Source: Micromonospora echinofusca (GTDB taxonomy: Bacteria > Actinomycetota > Actinomycetes > Mycobacteriales > Micromonosporaceae). Taken from it: a stretch of DNA of 64,000 nucleotides. Positions 53,164-63,021 of the stretch are shown piece after piece. The notes beneath the pieces are model-generated. The model saw only the letters and a list, made by a program, of their open reading frames with translations, searched no databases and was not told the DNA's origin. The position numbers and the translations under genes were made by a program. The stretch spans positions 3,364,501 through 3,428,500 of the forward strand of contig NZ_LT607733.1 of the NCBI RefSeq assembly GCF_900091445.1. Reading direction: 5' to 3'. Each line of letters starts with the position of its first letter. Position 1 is the first letter of the stretch.

Positions 53164-54000
53164 TCAGGTCGGGTCGGCGGCGCCCCAGGCGGCGCGCACG
53201 AGGGCGGGAAGCACCTGGGCGGCCGGGCCGCGCAGGTTCACGTCGGCCACGGCGTCCAGGGGCGTCTCCTCCGGGTTGACCTGCACCACCGGGGCGCCGA
53301 ACCGGGCGGCCACCCGGGGGATCTCGGCGGCGGGATACACCAGTCCCGAGGTGCCCACGGTCAGCAGCAGGTCGCAGGCGGACGCCGCCTCGACGGCGGC
53401 CTCCAACGCGGCGCTCGGCAACGCCTCACCGAACCACACCACGCCGGGCCGGACGGGGCCCGCGCAGTGCGTGCACCGGGGCGGCGCCACGCGGCGACCG
53501 TCACCGTGCCCGTCCGGCGCCCCGCCGGACAGCGGCGGCGCCTCGGCGGGTAGGGACGTCCCGTCGGGCAGCGGCGGCTCGGCGGGCAGCGGCGCGGGAC
53601 GGGCGCAGGCCGAGCAGCGCGGCGCGGACAGGCTTCCGTGCAGGTGGATCGGTGCGACGGAGCCGGCGCGCTCGTGCAGGTCGTCGACGTTCTGCGTCAC
53701 GACGACCGCGTGGGGGGCGCGAGCCTCGATGGCCGCCACGGCCACGTGACCGGCGTTCGGGCGGGCCCGCCCCACCGTGGCGCGCCGCCACTCGTACCAG
53801 CCCCAGACCAGGGCGGGATCGTCGCGGAAGGCCTCCGGCGTGGCGAGCCGCCGCGCGTCGAAGCTGCGCCACAGGCCGGTGAGGGCGTCGCGGAAGGTCG
53901 GCACGCCGCTCTCGGCGGAGATGCCCGCGCCGGTGAAGACCACGACGTGCCGCGCCTGCGCCAACAGCGCTGCGGCCTCCCGAACCGACCGCTCCCCCAC
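53164..54000 (-). CDS. NAD-dependent protein deacylase, Sir2 family (class III type)
   Basis: 278 residues. NAD site TGAGISAESGVPTFRD, TQNVDDLHERAG, catalytic His121 in HLHGSL, zinc ligands C129/C132 and a second CTHC pair, and VNPEETP. Tyr69 and Arg72 (YEWR) are the class III pair that favours removal of succinyl or malonyl groups. The zinc module is longer than usual (about 45 residues between Cys pairs, Pro/Gly rich). GTG 54000 is the likely start. Confidence 0.92.
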   Translation of the reverse strand: MGERSVREAAALLAQARHVVVFTGAGISAESGVPTFRDALTGLWRSFDARRLATPEAFRDDPALVWGWYEWRRATVGRARPNAGHVAVAAIEARAPHAVVVTQNVDDLHERAGSVAPIHLHGSLSAPRCSACARPAPLPAEPPLPDGTSLPAEAPPLSGGAPDGHGDGRRVAPPRCTHCAGPVRPGVVWFGEALPSAALEAAVEAASACDLLLTVGTSGLVYPAAEIPRVAARFGAPVVQVNPEETPLDAVADVNLRGPAAQVLPALVRAAWGAADPT

Positions 54001-54460
54001 CGGACCCGCCCCCTTCCGTCACGTACCCGCGCGCCGCAAGACTAGTGCGGCATCCGGGACCCCCAGCGGGGATGCGCCGGGTGGCGCGTCGGAGCCGCCC
54101 CACGACCGAGTCGCGGCCCTACCGCCGGTGGGCCGGTGCGGCCTGTTCCGCCGTCCCCGTACGCCACCGGCTGTCGCGCCGCGCGACGGCACTTCGCGAT
54201 CCGCGGACGGGCCGAGTGCGTCGGCGAATTTGTTCTCCCTTGCGCAATTGCCCGGCGTACGCCGACCCCGTTCCCCCGTGCCGGAACCGGCCCGGAGAAC
54301 GGGTCGGACGGGCCGACCTGCCCGTTGTCGCCTCCGCCGACGGAAATTGCCGCCACGGACATCGGAAATGGGAATCCCACCGCGCCGGGCGGAGGCTGGT
54401 GTGAACGCGTACCGTCCGATAAGAATGGGGCAGGCGCTTCAGCGGAAAGGCGTGTCGTCG
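54001..54460. other. Promoter region of the Sir2 and DUF899 genes
   Basis: 460 bases with slightly lower GC near 54230-54400. Long frames run through but show no family. No palindrome of note was seen. Confidence 0.5.
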
Positions 54461-55195
54461 ATGACTATTCCGAAGGTCGTGTCCCGGGACGAGTGGGTCG
54501 AGGCCCGCAAGGAACTCCTCGAACGCGAGAAGGAGATCACCCGCCGCCGCGACGAGGTCACCGCGCTGCGACGCGAACTGCCCGCGGTCGCCGTCGAGAA
54601 GGACTACTCCCTCACCGGGCCCTCCGGCTCCGTCCGGCTGGCGGACATGTTCGAGGGGCGGCGACAACTGCTCGTCTACCACTTCATGTTCGATCCCGAG
54701 TGGACCGAGGGCTGCTCGAGTTGCTCGCTGCTGGCCGACAACTTCGGCCACCTCGCGCACCTGCACGCCAGCGACACGACCCTCGCCGTGGTCTCCCGGG
54801 CGCCCTACGCGACCCTCGCGTCCTTCAGGAGCCGGATGGGCTGGGGCTTTCCCTGGTACTCCTCGCACGGCAGCGACTTCAACTACGACTTCCACGCCAC
54901 CAACGACCCGGCCGTCGCACCGGTGGAATACAACTACAAGGACGCCGAGACCCTGACCGCGCAAGGCCTCACCGGCTTCATCAAGGGCGAGGGCCACGGC
55001 CTGAGCGTCTTCGTCCGCGACGGCGAGCGGATCCTGCACACCTACTCGGTGTACGGCCGGGGTCTCGAGACGCTGCTCAACACCTACAACTTCCTGGATC
55101 TCACGCCGCTGGGCCGGCAGCGCTACGTCAACGAGTTCCCCCTGCACGACACCTACGACACGGCCACGGCCGGCGGCGACTGCCACTGCCACTGA
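54461..55195 (+). CDS. DUF899 (thioredoxin-like) protein
   Basis: 244 residues. MTIPKVVSRDEWVEARKELLEREKEITRRRDEVTALRREL opens with the helix shared by the family. VYHFMFDPEWTEGCSSCSLLADNFG holds a CSSC pair in a thioredoxin-like position, and FPWYSSHGSDFNYDFH and SVFVRDGERILHTYSVYGRG are conserved. Role unknown, perhaps a redox protein. ATG 54461 with GGAAAGG 11 bases upstream. A GTG at 54452 is an alternative. The end is rich in Cys/His (GDCHCH). Confidence 0.9.
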   Translation: MTIPKVVSRDEWVEARKELLEREKEITRRRDEVTALRRELPAVAVEKDYSLTGPSGSVRLADMFEGRRQLLVYHFMFDPEWTEGCSSCSLLADNFGHLAHLHASDTTLAVVSRAPYATLASFRSRMGWGFPWYSSHGSDFNYDFHATNDPAVAPVEYNYKDAETLTAQGLTGFIKGEGHGLSVFVRDGERILHTYSVYGRGLETLLNTYNFLDLTPLGRQRYVNEFPLHDTYDTATAGGDCHCH

Positions 55196-55213
55196 CGGCG
55201 ATCGGCGCCACGC

Positions 55214-55870
55214 TCACCCGGGCGGGCAGTTGTTGCTCTTGCGTCTGACCGTGTACTCGGTGTCGTCGTGGGTGATGCCCGACGGCGCGCCGTCGAAGTA
55301 CGCCTCGACCTTCTCCCAGCCCCGCCGCTGCTCGTAGTGCAGGTGCGGGGCGCCGGAGTTGCCGGTGCTGCCCACCCGCCCGATCTGCTCGCCCTGGGCG
55401 ACCCGCTGACCGACCCGGACCAGCGGCGGCTCCAACAGGTGCAGATACTGCGTCTCCCACTTCCCGCCGTGGTCGATCTTCACCCAGTAGCCGCCGCCAC
55501 GCCCGCGCGGCCCGTCCGGGTCCTCGGGCGTACGGCCACCCACCGACCCGTTGATGCCCGCCACGGTGACCTTCCCCGCGTACGACGCGAACACCGGCCG
55601 CCCCCACGCCTTGCCCTCGGTCGGGAACAGGTCCACGTCGTAGTCGTCGTGACCGGGATAGGTGCCCAACTGCCACGTCTCCCCGCACGCGACGGGCAGT
55701 TGGAAGAGCGGACGCGGCCCCGCCGGTCGCACCAGCGGGACGACCACCGCGACGACGAACACGACGGCGGCGAGGAGCAGCGCGAGCGCGCCGGAGACGA
55801 GCGCGATCCGGAGGCGGCGGCTGCGGACGCGGCGGTGGGTGCGGGGACTGCTGCGGGGGCCGGTCGTCAC
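55214..55870 (-). CDS. Membrane-anchored M23 family metallopeptidase
   Basis: 218 residues. One N-terminal hydrophobic helix (LRIALVSGALALLLAAVVFVVAVVV, about 20-45), then an extracytoplasmic LytM domain: HDDYDVDLFP (HxxxD zinc ligands) and APHLHYEQR (HxH), both with the glycine-rich loops between. M23 enzymes cut peptidoglycan cross-links or act as degenerate activators. Both zinc motifs are present, so it may be active. GTG 55870 is preferred; a longer start would add a non-conserved leader. Confidence 0.85.
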   Translation of the reverse strand: MTTGPRSSPRTHRRVRSRRLRIALVSGALALLLAAVVFVVAVVVPLVRPAGPRPLFQLPVACGETWQLGTYPGHDDYDVDLFPTEGKAWGRPVFASYAGKVTVAGINGSVGGRTPEDPDGPRGRGGGYWVKIDHGGKWETQYLHLLEPPLVRVGQRVAQGEQIGRVGSTGNSGAPHLHYEQRRGWEKVEAYFDGAPSGITHDDTEYTVRRKSNNCPPG

Positions 55871-55941
55871 CGGCCCGAGGATGGCAGACGCCGGCAAGGC
55901 CCCGCGGAACGGGTGTGCGGGGCGGCGTCCCGACCGCCACA

Positions 55942-56202
55942 ATGAGCGGCGTGCGGAGATCGACACGCCGGCTGCTCGGTGAACTGGACGCGCTGACCCA
56001 CCGGGAACGGATGGTGGCGCTCGCCCGCCGCGCCCGCGAACTGGCCGCCACGGGCGAACTGCCGGAGATCCTGGCGGACCTGCGCGGCGGGGAGGCGTAC
56101 CACCGCTTCCTGGCCGTCACCGCCGCCGGGATCGTCGGCGACCGCGCGGCGGGGCGGGCGGCGCTCGACGACCCGCAACCCACCACCGGGCGGTCGCCGT
56201 GA
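55942..56202 (+). CDS. N-terminal part of a HEAT-like repeat protein (separate frame)
   Basis: 86 residues, MSGVRRSTRRLLGELDALTHRERMVALARRARELAATG, then LPEILADLRGGEAYHRFLAVTAAGIVGD. It ends in ...ALDDPQPTTGRSP. The last helices look like a first HEAT repeat and continue in meaning, but not in frame, into the next gene: reading one base lost at about 56172-56185 would give DDP..HHRAVAVKAGLRAGWL. The stop overlaps the next GTG (GTGA). Confidence 0.6.
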   Translation: MSGVRRSTRRLLGELDALTHRERMVALARRARELAATGELPEILADLRGGEAYHRFLAVTAAGIVGDRAAGRAALDDPQPTTGRSP

Positions 56203-59200
56203 AGGCGGGCCTGCGCGCCGGCTGGCTCGCCGGCGACGACCTGCACGCACTCGTCGGGGACGCGTCGGCCGACCTGCGCCACCTGGTCTACCGGTCGCTG
56301 CGGCACCTGCGCCGACCGACGGTCGCCGACGACCTGGTCGACGGCGTGCTGGGGCGCTTCGGCGCCGCCGAAGCGGTCGCCCTGCTGCCCGCCTGCGGGG
56401 CGGACACCGTCCGCCGGCTGCTGCCGGTCGTCGAACACGCGTTGCCGGACTCGGTCCGCCTGGCCCGCCGCCACGGCGACGTGGTGCTCGACCACGCGGA
56501 GTCGACGCTGCCCGACATCCACCCCGCCGACCGGGACCGCTGGTGGTCGACGCACGGCCCACGGGTCCTGGTCGCCGGTGCACGTCGACCGGAACGCGCG
56601 CTGGCCCTGCTCGAACGCTACGCGCCCACCGGGTACCTCCCCGGCGACCTGGCGAGCTACGGGCCGCTCGCCGCCGCCGCGCCACGACGGGTACTGGCCC
56701 TGCTGACCGCGGTGCCCCGCGCCGACTGGGTGGGCTACCAGTGGCTGCCCCCGGCGCTGCTGCGTCGGCTCGTCCGACTGCCGCAGGCGGACCTGGTCCT
56801 TCTGGGCCGGCGGGTACGCGGCCGCAACAACTCACTGGAGCGGCTGTTGGGGGCGCTGCCCCCGGCGCGGCGGGGCGAGCTGCACGACGCCGTGTTCGCC
56901 GACGTCGAGACGGCCAACCGGATCCCCGACGCGCCGCTGATGGAGGTGCTGCCGCACGCCTGGCGGGAGCGGGAGGCCCGCCGGGTGCTCACCCTCGACG
57001 ACGTCCGCCACGACGAGGCGCAGGTGCGGTCCTGGAGCGCCCTGCTGCCCTGGCCGGCGGCGTCGGCGGTGCTCACCCCCGCACTGCGCGCCGCCGACGC
57101 GCGCGACCGGGCCGTCGCGTACCAGTTGCTCCTGGCCGCCGCACGGCGCAGCCGCGACCCCGTCGCGGCGGCCGAGGCCCTGGCCAGGCTGGACCGGCTG
57201 CGCAACGAGCAGGATCCGGTCCGGGCCGTGGCGCTGGCGGAGCTGGCGGACCTCGCCCCGTTGCTACGCGCGGACGCCGTCGACATGCTGGCCCGGATCA
57301 CCGTCGACGCCACGACCACCCGCGACGCGTCGACGCGCACCCTCGCCGCGCTCGGCACCCTCGCCGCCCGGGTGCTGGGCCACCACGTCGACGAACCGGC
57401 CCTGCTGCGGTGGGCGTTGGACACCCTCGACCGGCTCTTCGGCGGGCACCGGCTGCCGCCGCTCGGCCGCCTCGACGAGACGCTGCGCCGGAGACAGGAG
57501 CAGTTGGTCTTCGCCCGGCTGCGTGGCTGGGTCGAGGCCGGCATGGCCCGGGGCCGGTTCGCCGCGCTGTTCGCCGTGACCCGGGCCCTGGGTCGGCGGG
57601 CGTGGGGGCTGCCCGAACTCCAGGATCTGCTGCGCCGGGCGACGGCTCCCGGCACCGTCGCCCCCGTCGTGCGGGAGGCCGTCGAGCTGTGGCTCGCCGA
57701 TCCGAGGACACGGGCGCAGCGTGTGGCGTACGTGCTGCGCTCCGACGCCTCGACCATCACCTTCCCCACGGTGTGGCGGACCGTCAGCGCGCGACGCACC
57801 GACCTGCTCGACCGGGTGCTGCGCCACCCACCGAAGGGGGCGTTCCTCACCGCCGGCACCCGCTGGGTCCCGGGCCCGCCCGTGCACGCCGAGCGGTGGC
57901 TGCCCCGCCAGCAGGAGGCGTTCGTACGGTTGCAGGCGCGCCTCACCGCCGACGCCGGCACCCCGCTGCACCACCGGGCCGCCGCCGTCCGGGCCGCCGC
58001 GCCGGTGTCGGACCCCGGACGCGAGCTGGTGCTGCGCCACGTCGACTCGCCGAACGTCACCCTGGCCGAGGCGGCCCTGGCGGCGCTGCCGTGGACCGAC
58101 CGACCCGAAGAGGCGCTGCCGCTGCTGCTGTCGCACGCCGACGACGAGCGGGCCAGGGTCGCGCTCTACGCCGCCGGTCGCGTCGCGCGCTTCACCCGTC
58201 CGGCCGACCTGGTGACCCCGCTGTCCGCCGTCGCCCTGGGGCGGGGCAAGGTGACCAGCCGCAAGCAGGCGCTGCGACTGCTCGGGCGCTTCGGTCCCCC
58301 GGCGGCGATGGCGGTGCTGGTGTCGGCGTGGCAGCAGCCCGACCAGCACCGCGACGTACGCGCGGCGATCGTCGCCGCCGCCCGGCAGCGGCTGCACGCA
58401 CCGGAGAGCTGGCCGATCCTCGAACAGGCGGTCGTCGGGAGCCGGGAGGAGTCGCTGACGGTCCTGGCGACCCCGCCCGACGGGGTCGCCGCACCGGATC
58501 GCCCCCGCTACGCCGCCCTCGTCGCCCGGGCCTGCGCGAGCACCGACCGTGAGGTCAGCCGGCTCGCCCGACCCCGGCTCGTGCACTGGCTGCCCTGGGC
58601 ACCCGACCTCACCGGCCTGGTCGCGGCGGCGCTGGCCGACCCGGGCGAGCGGCACGACTGGCAGTCGGTGCGACCGCTCGTCGACGCGGTGCTGCGCCAC
58701 CCGGGTCGTCCCGAGCGGGAGGCGCCCACCATCGCCCTGCGCGCCCTCGTACGGGCCGACGACGCCGACACGGACCCCGGTGGCCCCGGCGCGGACCGTC
58801 CCGCGCGGCGGCGCATCGACGCCATCGTGGCCGAGGCGTCCTCGGTGTGGGCCTCCGATCCCCGGATGGATCCCGCGCCGTGGCGGCGGATGGCGGACGA
58901 GCTGGGCGGCCATCGCGCGTACGGGGCCCAGGCCGGCACCCTGCTGACCGGGCTGCTGCCGCTCGCCGACACGACCTCCGATCGGCTCAGCGCCGAGATC
59001 CTCGGCATCGCGCGACTGGTGACGGGGCGGCCGGCACTCGCCGCCCGGCTCGCCCGTCTCCTCGGCCGGCGCACCGCCTCGCCGAAGACCCTCGACGCCG
59101 AGCCGGTGCTCGCCGCGGCCCACGTACTCGCCGCGCGGGGCGAGGCCACCACCGGCCTGTTCGCGGTGGCACTCGCCGGCGGCGGCAGGGCGTACGGCTG

Positions 59201-59297
59201 GTCCGCGCCGTGGCGGGACCTGCTGCACCTGCTGCGCGAGCACCCGGTGGCCGACGTCCGCGACGCCGCCTTCGACATCTCGATGGAGGCGACGTGA
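56199..59297 (+). CDS. Long HEAT-like repeat protein
   Basis: 1,032 residues from GTG 56199. A long alpha-helical solenoid with repeating two-helix units (LVYRSLRHLRRPTVADDLV; VALYAAGRVARF, DVRAAIVAAARQRL, TLAEAALAALPW), rich in Leu, Ala and Arg. No catalytic motif, signal or membrane segment. HEAT-repeat proteins are scaffolds or bind nucleic acids or partners. Probably the main part of a protein whose N-terminal 86 residues lie in the previous frame. No recognised partner gene. Confidence 0.75.
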   Translation: MKAGLRAGWLAGDDLHALVGDASADLRHLVYRSLRHLRRPTVADDLVDGVLGRFGAAEAVALLPACGADTVRRLLPVVEHALPDSVRLARRHGDVVLDHAESTLPDIHPADRDRWWSTHGPRVLVAGARRPERALALLERYAPTGYLPGDLASYGPLAAAAPRRVLALLTAVPRADWVGYQWLPPALLRRLVRLPQADLVLLGRRVRGRNNSLERLLGALPPARRGELHDAVFADVETANRIPDAPLMEVLPHAWREREARRVLTLDDVRHDEAQVRSWSALLPWPAASAVLTPALRAADARDRAVAYQLLLAAARRSRDPVAAAEALARLDRLRNEQDPVRAVALAELADLAPLLRADAVDMLARITVDATTTRDASTRTLAALGTLAARVLGHHVDEPALLRWALDTLDRLFGGHRLPPLGRLDETLRRRQEQLVFARLRGWVEAGMARGRFAALFAVTRALGRRAWGLPELQDLLRRATAPGTVAPVVREAVELWLADPRTRAQRVAYVLRSDASTITFPTVWRTVSARRTDLLDRVLRHPPKGAFLTAGTRWVPGPPVHAERWLPRQQEAFVRLQARLTADAGTPLHHRAAAVRAAAPVSDPGRELVLRHVDSPNVTLAEAALAALPWTDRPEEALPLLLSHADDERARVALYAAGRVARFTRPADLVTPLSAVALGRGKVTSRKQALRLLGRFGPPAAMAVLVSAWQQPDQHRDVRAAIVAAARQRLHAPESWPILEQAVVGSREESLTVLATPPDGVAAPDRPRYAALVARACASTDREVSRLARPRLVHWLPWAPDLTGLVAAALADPGERHDWQSVRPLVDAVLRHPGRPEREAPTIALRALVRADDADTDPGGPGADRPARRRIDAIVAEASSVWASDPRMDPAPWRRMADELGGHRAYGAQAGTLLTGLLPLADTTSDRLSAEILGIARLVTGRPALAARLARLLGRRTASPKTLDAEPVLAAAHVLAARGEATTGLFAVALAGGGRAYGWSAPWRDLLHLLREHPVADVRDAAFDISMEAT

Positions 59298-59414
59298 CCC
59301 GCAGCGGCCGCCACGACGACGGGCCGGTCCGCCCGCCGGCGCCGCACCCGCTCCGCCGCCTGACGCACGCACCCGGGGCGCCCCCGGTCCGCGAGGGTCG
59401 GGGGCGCCTCCGGC

Positions 59415-60452
59415 TCAGAAGTCGTCGTCGAAGGCCACCGTGCCGCTCACCCCGACCTGGTACGCCGACACGCGCCGCTCGAAGAAGTTCGACAGCTCCT
59501 GGACGTCCTGCAACTCCATGAACGCGAACGGGTTGGTCGACCCGTAGTGGGCGGGGATGCCCAGCTGCGCGAGCCGCCGGTCGGCGACGTGTTGCAGGTA
59601 CTCGCGCATGTCGGCCAGGGACAGCCCGGGTACGCCCTGGCCGAGCAGGTCCTCGGCGAACTGGACCTCGCACTCGACGGCCTCGGTGAGCATCTGCCGC
59701 ACCTGCTCGGCCAGCTCGTCGTCGAACAGGTCCGGCTCCTCGCCACGGACCGTCTCCACCACGTCGAAGGCGAAGGCCATGTGCAGGGACTCGTCGCGGA
59801 ACACCCAGTTGGTGCCGGACGCCAGGCCGTGCAGCAGCCCCCGGGAGCGCAGGAAGTAGACGTAGGCGAAGGCGCCGTAGAAGAACAGCCCCTCGATGCA
59901 GGCGGCGAAGCAGATCAGGTTGAGCAGGAACGCCCGCCGGTCCTGTCGGGTACGCAGCTCACGCAGTTCGCCCAGCGAGTCGATCCAGCGGAAGCAGAAC
60001 TCGGCCTTGCGCCGGATCGACGGGATGTTCTCGATGGCGGCGAACGCGGCGAAGCGTTCGGTCTCGTCGGGCACGTAGGTGTCGAGCAGGTTGAGGTAGA
60101 ACTGGACGTGCACGGCCTCCTCGAACAGTTGCCGCGACAGGTAGAGCCGGCCCTCCGGGGAGTTGACGTGCTGGTAGAGGTTGAGCACGAGGTTGTTGGC
60201 GACGATCGTGTCGCCGGTGGCGAAGAACGCGACGAGGCGGCTGACCAGGTGCCGCTCGGCCGGCGAGAGCCGGTCGAGGTCGGCGAGGTCGGCGTGCAGG
60301 TCGACCTCCTCCACGGTCCAGGTGTTGCGGATGGCGTCACGGAAGCGGTCGAAGAAGTGCGGGTAACGCATCGGGCGCAGGGTGAGATCCATCCCCGGGT
60401 CTAGCAGCATGTGGGCGGTCCTCGGTTCGCTGGTGGTGGTCGGGGTGGTCAC
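59415..60452 (-). CDS. nrdB: Ribonucleotide reductase class I, beta subunit
   Basis: 345 residues. Holds the diiron site and the tyrosyl radical. Ligand motifs: EEAVHVQFY (ExxHxxxY; the Tyr is the radical residue, so not the Tyr-less class Ic type), FRDESLHMAF, AAIENIP and CEVQFAEDLLG. It ends with the acidic FDDDF tail that docks on the alpha subunit. The GTG at 60452 overlaps the nrdA stop. Makes deoxynucleotides together with NrdA. Confidence 0.93.
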   Translation of the reverse strand: MTTPTTTSEPRTAHMLLDPGMDLTLRPMRYPHFFDRFRDAIRNTWTVEEVDLHADLADLDRLSPAERHLVSRLVAFFATGDTIVANNLVLNLYQHVNSPEGRLYLSRQLFEEAVHVQFYLNLLDTYVPDETERFAAFAAIENIPSIRRKAEFCFRWIDSLGELRELRTRQDRRAFLLNLICFAACIEGLFFYGAFAYVYFLRSRGLLHGLASGTNWVFRDESLHMAFAFDVVETVRGEEPDLFDDELAEQVRQMLTEAVECEVQFAEDLLGQGVPGLSLADMREYLQHVADRRLAQLGIPAHYGSTNPFAFMELQDVQELSNFFERRVSAYQVGVSGTVAFDDDF

Positions 60453-62875
60453 TGGCAGGCCTCGCACGACTCGGGGTTCTCCAGGGAGCAGGCCAGCGCC
60501 TCGTCGACGGTCGCCACCGGCGCGACGAGGCCGGCGGCGCGCGCCGGCCCGGCGGGCGCGACCGTGGCCTGCTGGATCCGGGTGGCCGGCCGCGACCGCA
60601 GGTAGTACGTCGTCTTCAGCCCGGCCTTCCAGGCGTACAGGTACATCGAGGAGAGCTTGCCGATCGTCGGGGCGGCCAGGAACAGGTTCAGCGACTGCGA
60701 CTGGTCGATGTACGGGGCGCGGGCCGAGGCCAGGTCGATCAACGCCCGCTGCGGCAGCTCCCATGCGGTACGGAACAGCTCCCGCACCTCGGCCGGCAGT
60801 TCCGCGACGTCCCGCACGGAGCCCTCGGCGCGCTTGATGGCCGTGCGGATCCGCTCCGTCCACAGGCCACGCGCCTTCAGCTCCCGTACGAGGGCGGTGT
60901 TGACCTGGAGGAACTCCCCCGACAGGGTCTCGCGCTTGAACAGGTTGGACACCTGCGGCTCGATGCACTCGTAGCAGCCGGCGATCGAGGCGATGGTGGC
61001 GGTCGGCGCGATCGCCACCAGCAGCGAGTTGCGCAGCCCGTACGCGGCGACCCGCTCCCGCAGCGCGGCCCACCGCGCCGGCTGGGTGCCCGTCACGCCC
61101 CACAGGTCGGGTTGCAGCTGCCCGCGCGCCGCCCGGGTCCGCCCGTACGCCGGGTGGGCGCCCGAGCGTTCCGCCAGGTCGGCGGAGGTCTCCAGGGCGG
61201 TCAGGTACAGCTCCTCGCTGATCCGGGTGGACAGCTCCCGCGCGGCCGGGGAGTCGAACGGCAGCCGCAGCGCGAAGAACACGTCCTGCAAGCCCATCAG
61301 CCCGAGCCCGACGGGCCGCCAGCGGGGGTTGCTCGCCGCCGCCTGCGGCGTCGGGTAGTAGTTGATGTCGATGACCCGGTCGAGGAACGTCACGGCGGTG
61401 CGGACGGTGGCGCGCAGCCGCTGCCAGTCGATGCCGTCGGCGCCCAGGTGGGCGGCGAGGTTGACCGAGCCGAGGTTGCACACGGCGGTCTCGCCGTCAC
61501 TGGACACCTCGATGATCTCGGTGCACAGGTTGGACAGGTGCACCACGTTGCCCGCCTCGGCGGTCTGGTTGCACAGCCGGTTCGCGGCGTCCTTGAACGT
61601 CATCCACCCGTTGCCGGTCTGGGCGAGGGTACGCATCATCCGCCCGTACAGCTCGCGCGCCGGGACCTGCCGCACGTAGCGGCCCTGCTCCTCGGCGGCC
61701 CGGTACGCCGCGTCGAACTGCTCGCCCCACAGGTCCGGCAGCTCCGGCACCACGTCGGGGTCGAACAGCGACCACATCCCGTCGGCCTCCACCCGCCGCA
61801 TGAACTCGTCCGGGATCCAGTTGGCCAGGTTCAGGTTGTGGGTGCGCCGGGCGTCCTCACCGGTGTTGTCGCGCAGTTGGAGGAACTCCTCGACGTCCGG
61901 GTGCCACGGCTCCAGGTAGACGCAGGCCGCGCCCTTGCGCCGGCCGCCCTGGTTGACCGCTGCCACCGAGGCGTCGAGCGTCCGCAGCCACGGCACGATC
62001 CCGTTGGACTGCCCGTTGGTGCCCCTGATCAGCGCGCCCCGGGAGCGGACCCGGGAGAAGGCGATGCCGATGCCGCCGGCGAACTTCGACAGGTTCGCCA
62101 CCTGCGCGTACCGCTGGTAGATCGAGTCCAGCTCGTCGCGCGGGGAGTCGACCAGGTAGCAGGAGGACATCTGCGTGTGCCGGGTGCCGGAGTTGAACAG
62201 CGTCGGTGAACTCGGCAGGTACGCCAGGCTCGACATCAGCCGGTAGAACTCGACCGCCTCGTCCGGCGTCTGCGACAGGCCGCAGGCCACGCGCAGCAAC
62301 CAGTACTGCGGGGTCTCCAGCACCAGCCGGCTCGTCGGGTGACGCAGCAGGTAGCGGTCGTAGACCGTACGCAACCCGAAGTACTCGAAGCGCAGGTCGC
62401 CGCGCGGGTCGACGGCGGCGTCGAGGACGCCGGCGTGGGCGGCGACGAACGCCGCGGTGTCGTCACCGATCAGCCCCTCGGCGTACCCGCGCCGGATCGC
62501 CTCGCTGAAGGAGCCGATGCCCTGCCGGCGGACCTCCTTGTCGACGTACCCGGCCAGCAGGCGGGCCGCCAGCCGCGAGTACTGCGGCTCCTCGCCGATC
62601 ATCTCCGCGGCGGTCTGGATGGACAGCCGGTCCAGTTCGGCCGTCGTCGCCCCGTCGTACAGGCCGCTGATCGTCCGGGTCGCCACCCGCAGCGGGTCGA
62701 CGTCGGCGAGGTCGTCGGCCCACCGCTCGACCGCCCGGACGATCCGGTTGACGTCGACCGCCTCGGTGCCGCCGTCGCGCTTGCGGACCCGCATCTGCGG
62801 TCGCCGCTGGCCCGCCACGGCCGCATCGTCGACCGCCGTGCCGGCGGCCGGAACAACCTCGGTGACTGTCACCAC
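60449..62875 (-). CDS. nrdA: Ribonucleotide reductase class I, alpha subunit
   Basis: 808 residues, the catalytic subunit. ATP-cone at about 30-120 (MRVRKRDGGTEAVDVNRIVRAVERW), active-site regions SSCYLVDSPRDELDSIYQ, NLCTEII and GSVNLAAH, YYLRSRP near the end, and the C-terminal redox pair SCEACQ. The cone suggests allosteric control by ATP/dATP. GTG 62875 has a GAGGAG site upstream. In Streptomyces this class I operon is under B12 control beside a B12-dependent class II enzyme. Here a riboswitch precedes it too. Confidence 0.95.
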   Translation of the reverse strand: MVTVTEVVPAAGTAVDDAAVAGQRRPQMRVRKRDGGTEAVDVNRIVRAVERWADDLADVDPLRVATRTISGLYDGATTAELDRLSIQTAAEMIGEEPQYSRLAARLLAGYVDKEVRRQGIGSFSEAIRRGYAEGLIGDDTAAFVAAHAGVLDAAVDPRGDLRFEYFGLRTVYDRYLLRHPTSRLVLETPQYWLLRVACGLSQTPDEAVEFYRLMSSLAYLPSSPTLFNSGTRHTQMSSCYLVDSPRDELDSIYQRYAQVANLSKFAGGIGIAFSRVRSRGALIRGTNGQSNGIVPWLRTLDASVAAVNQGGRRKGAACVYLEPWHPDVEEFLQLRDNTGEDARRTHNLNLANWIPDEFMRRVEADGMWSLFDPDVVPELPDLWGEQFDAAYRAAEEQGRYVRQVPARELYGRMMRTLAQTGNGWMTFKDAANRLCNQTAEAGNVVHLSNLCTEIIEVSSDGETAVCNLGSVNLAAHLGADGIDWQRLRATVRTAVTFLDRVIDINYYPTPQAAASNPRWRPVGLGLMGLQDVFFALRLPFDSPAARELSTRISEELYLTALETSADLAERSGAHPAYGRTRAARGQLQPDLWGVTGTQPARWAALRERVAAYGLRNSLLVAIAPTATIASIAGCYECIEPQVSNLFKRETLSGEFLQVNTALVRELKARGLWTERIRTAIKRAEGSVRDVAELPAEVRELFRTAWELPQRALIDLASARAPYIDQSQSLNLFLAAPTIGKLSSMYLYAWKAGLKTTYYLRSRPATRIQQATVAPAGPARAAGLVAPVATVDEALACSLENPESCEACQ

Positions 62876-63021
62876 TCACTCCTCGCGAGCCTTGATCCCA
62901 GACGGATTTCCTGGGGCACGCGGGGAGCGGACACCGACGACGACGCGCGCGAGCACGCGTCGGGATGGCGTCGGCCGTCCCACGCGGCCTCGGACCGCCA
63001 CACACCCTGATGCGGGCGTAC
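62876..63021 (-). promoter_or_regulatory. Expression platform between riboswitch and nrdA
   Basis: 146 bases of leader RNA on the minus strand with hairpin-forming GC-rich repeats (around GGTCCGAGGCCGCGTGGGAC) and a GAGGAG ribosome site close to the GTG. Control may act on termination or on translation. The sequence alone does not decide. Confidence 0.55.
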
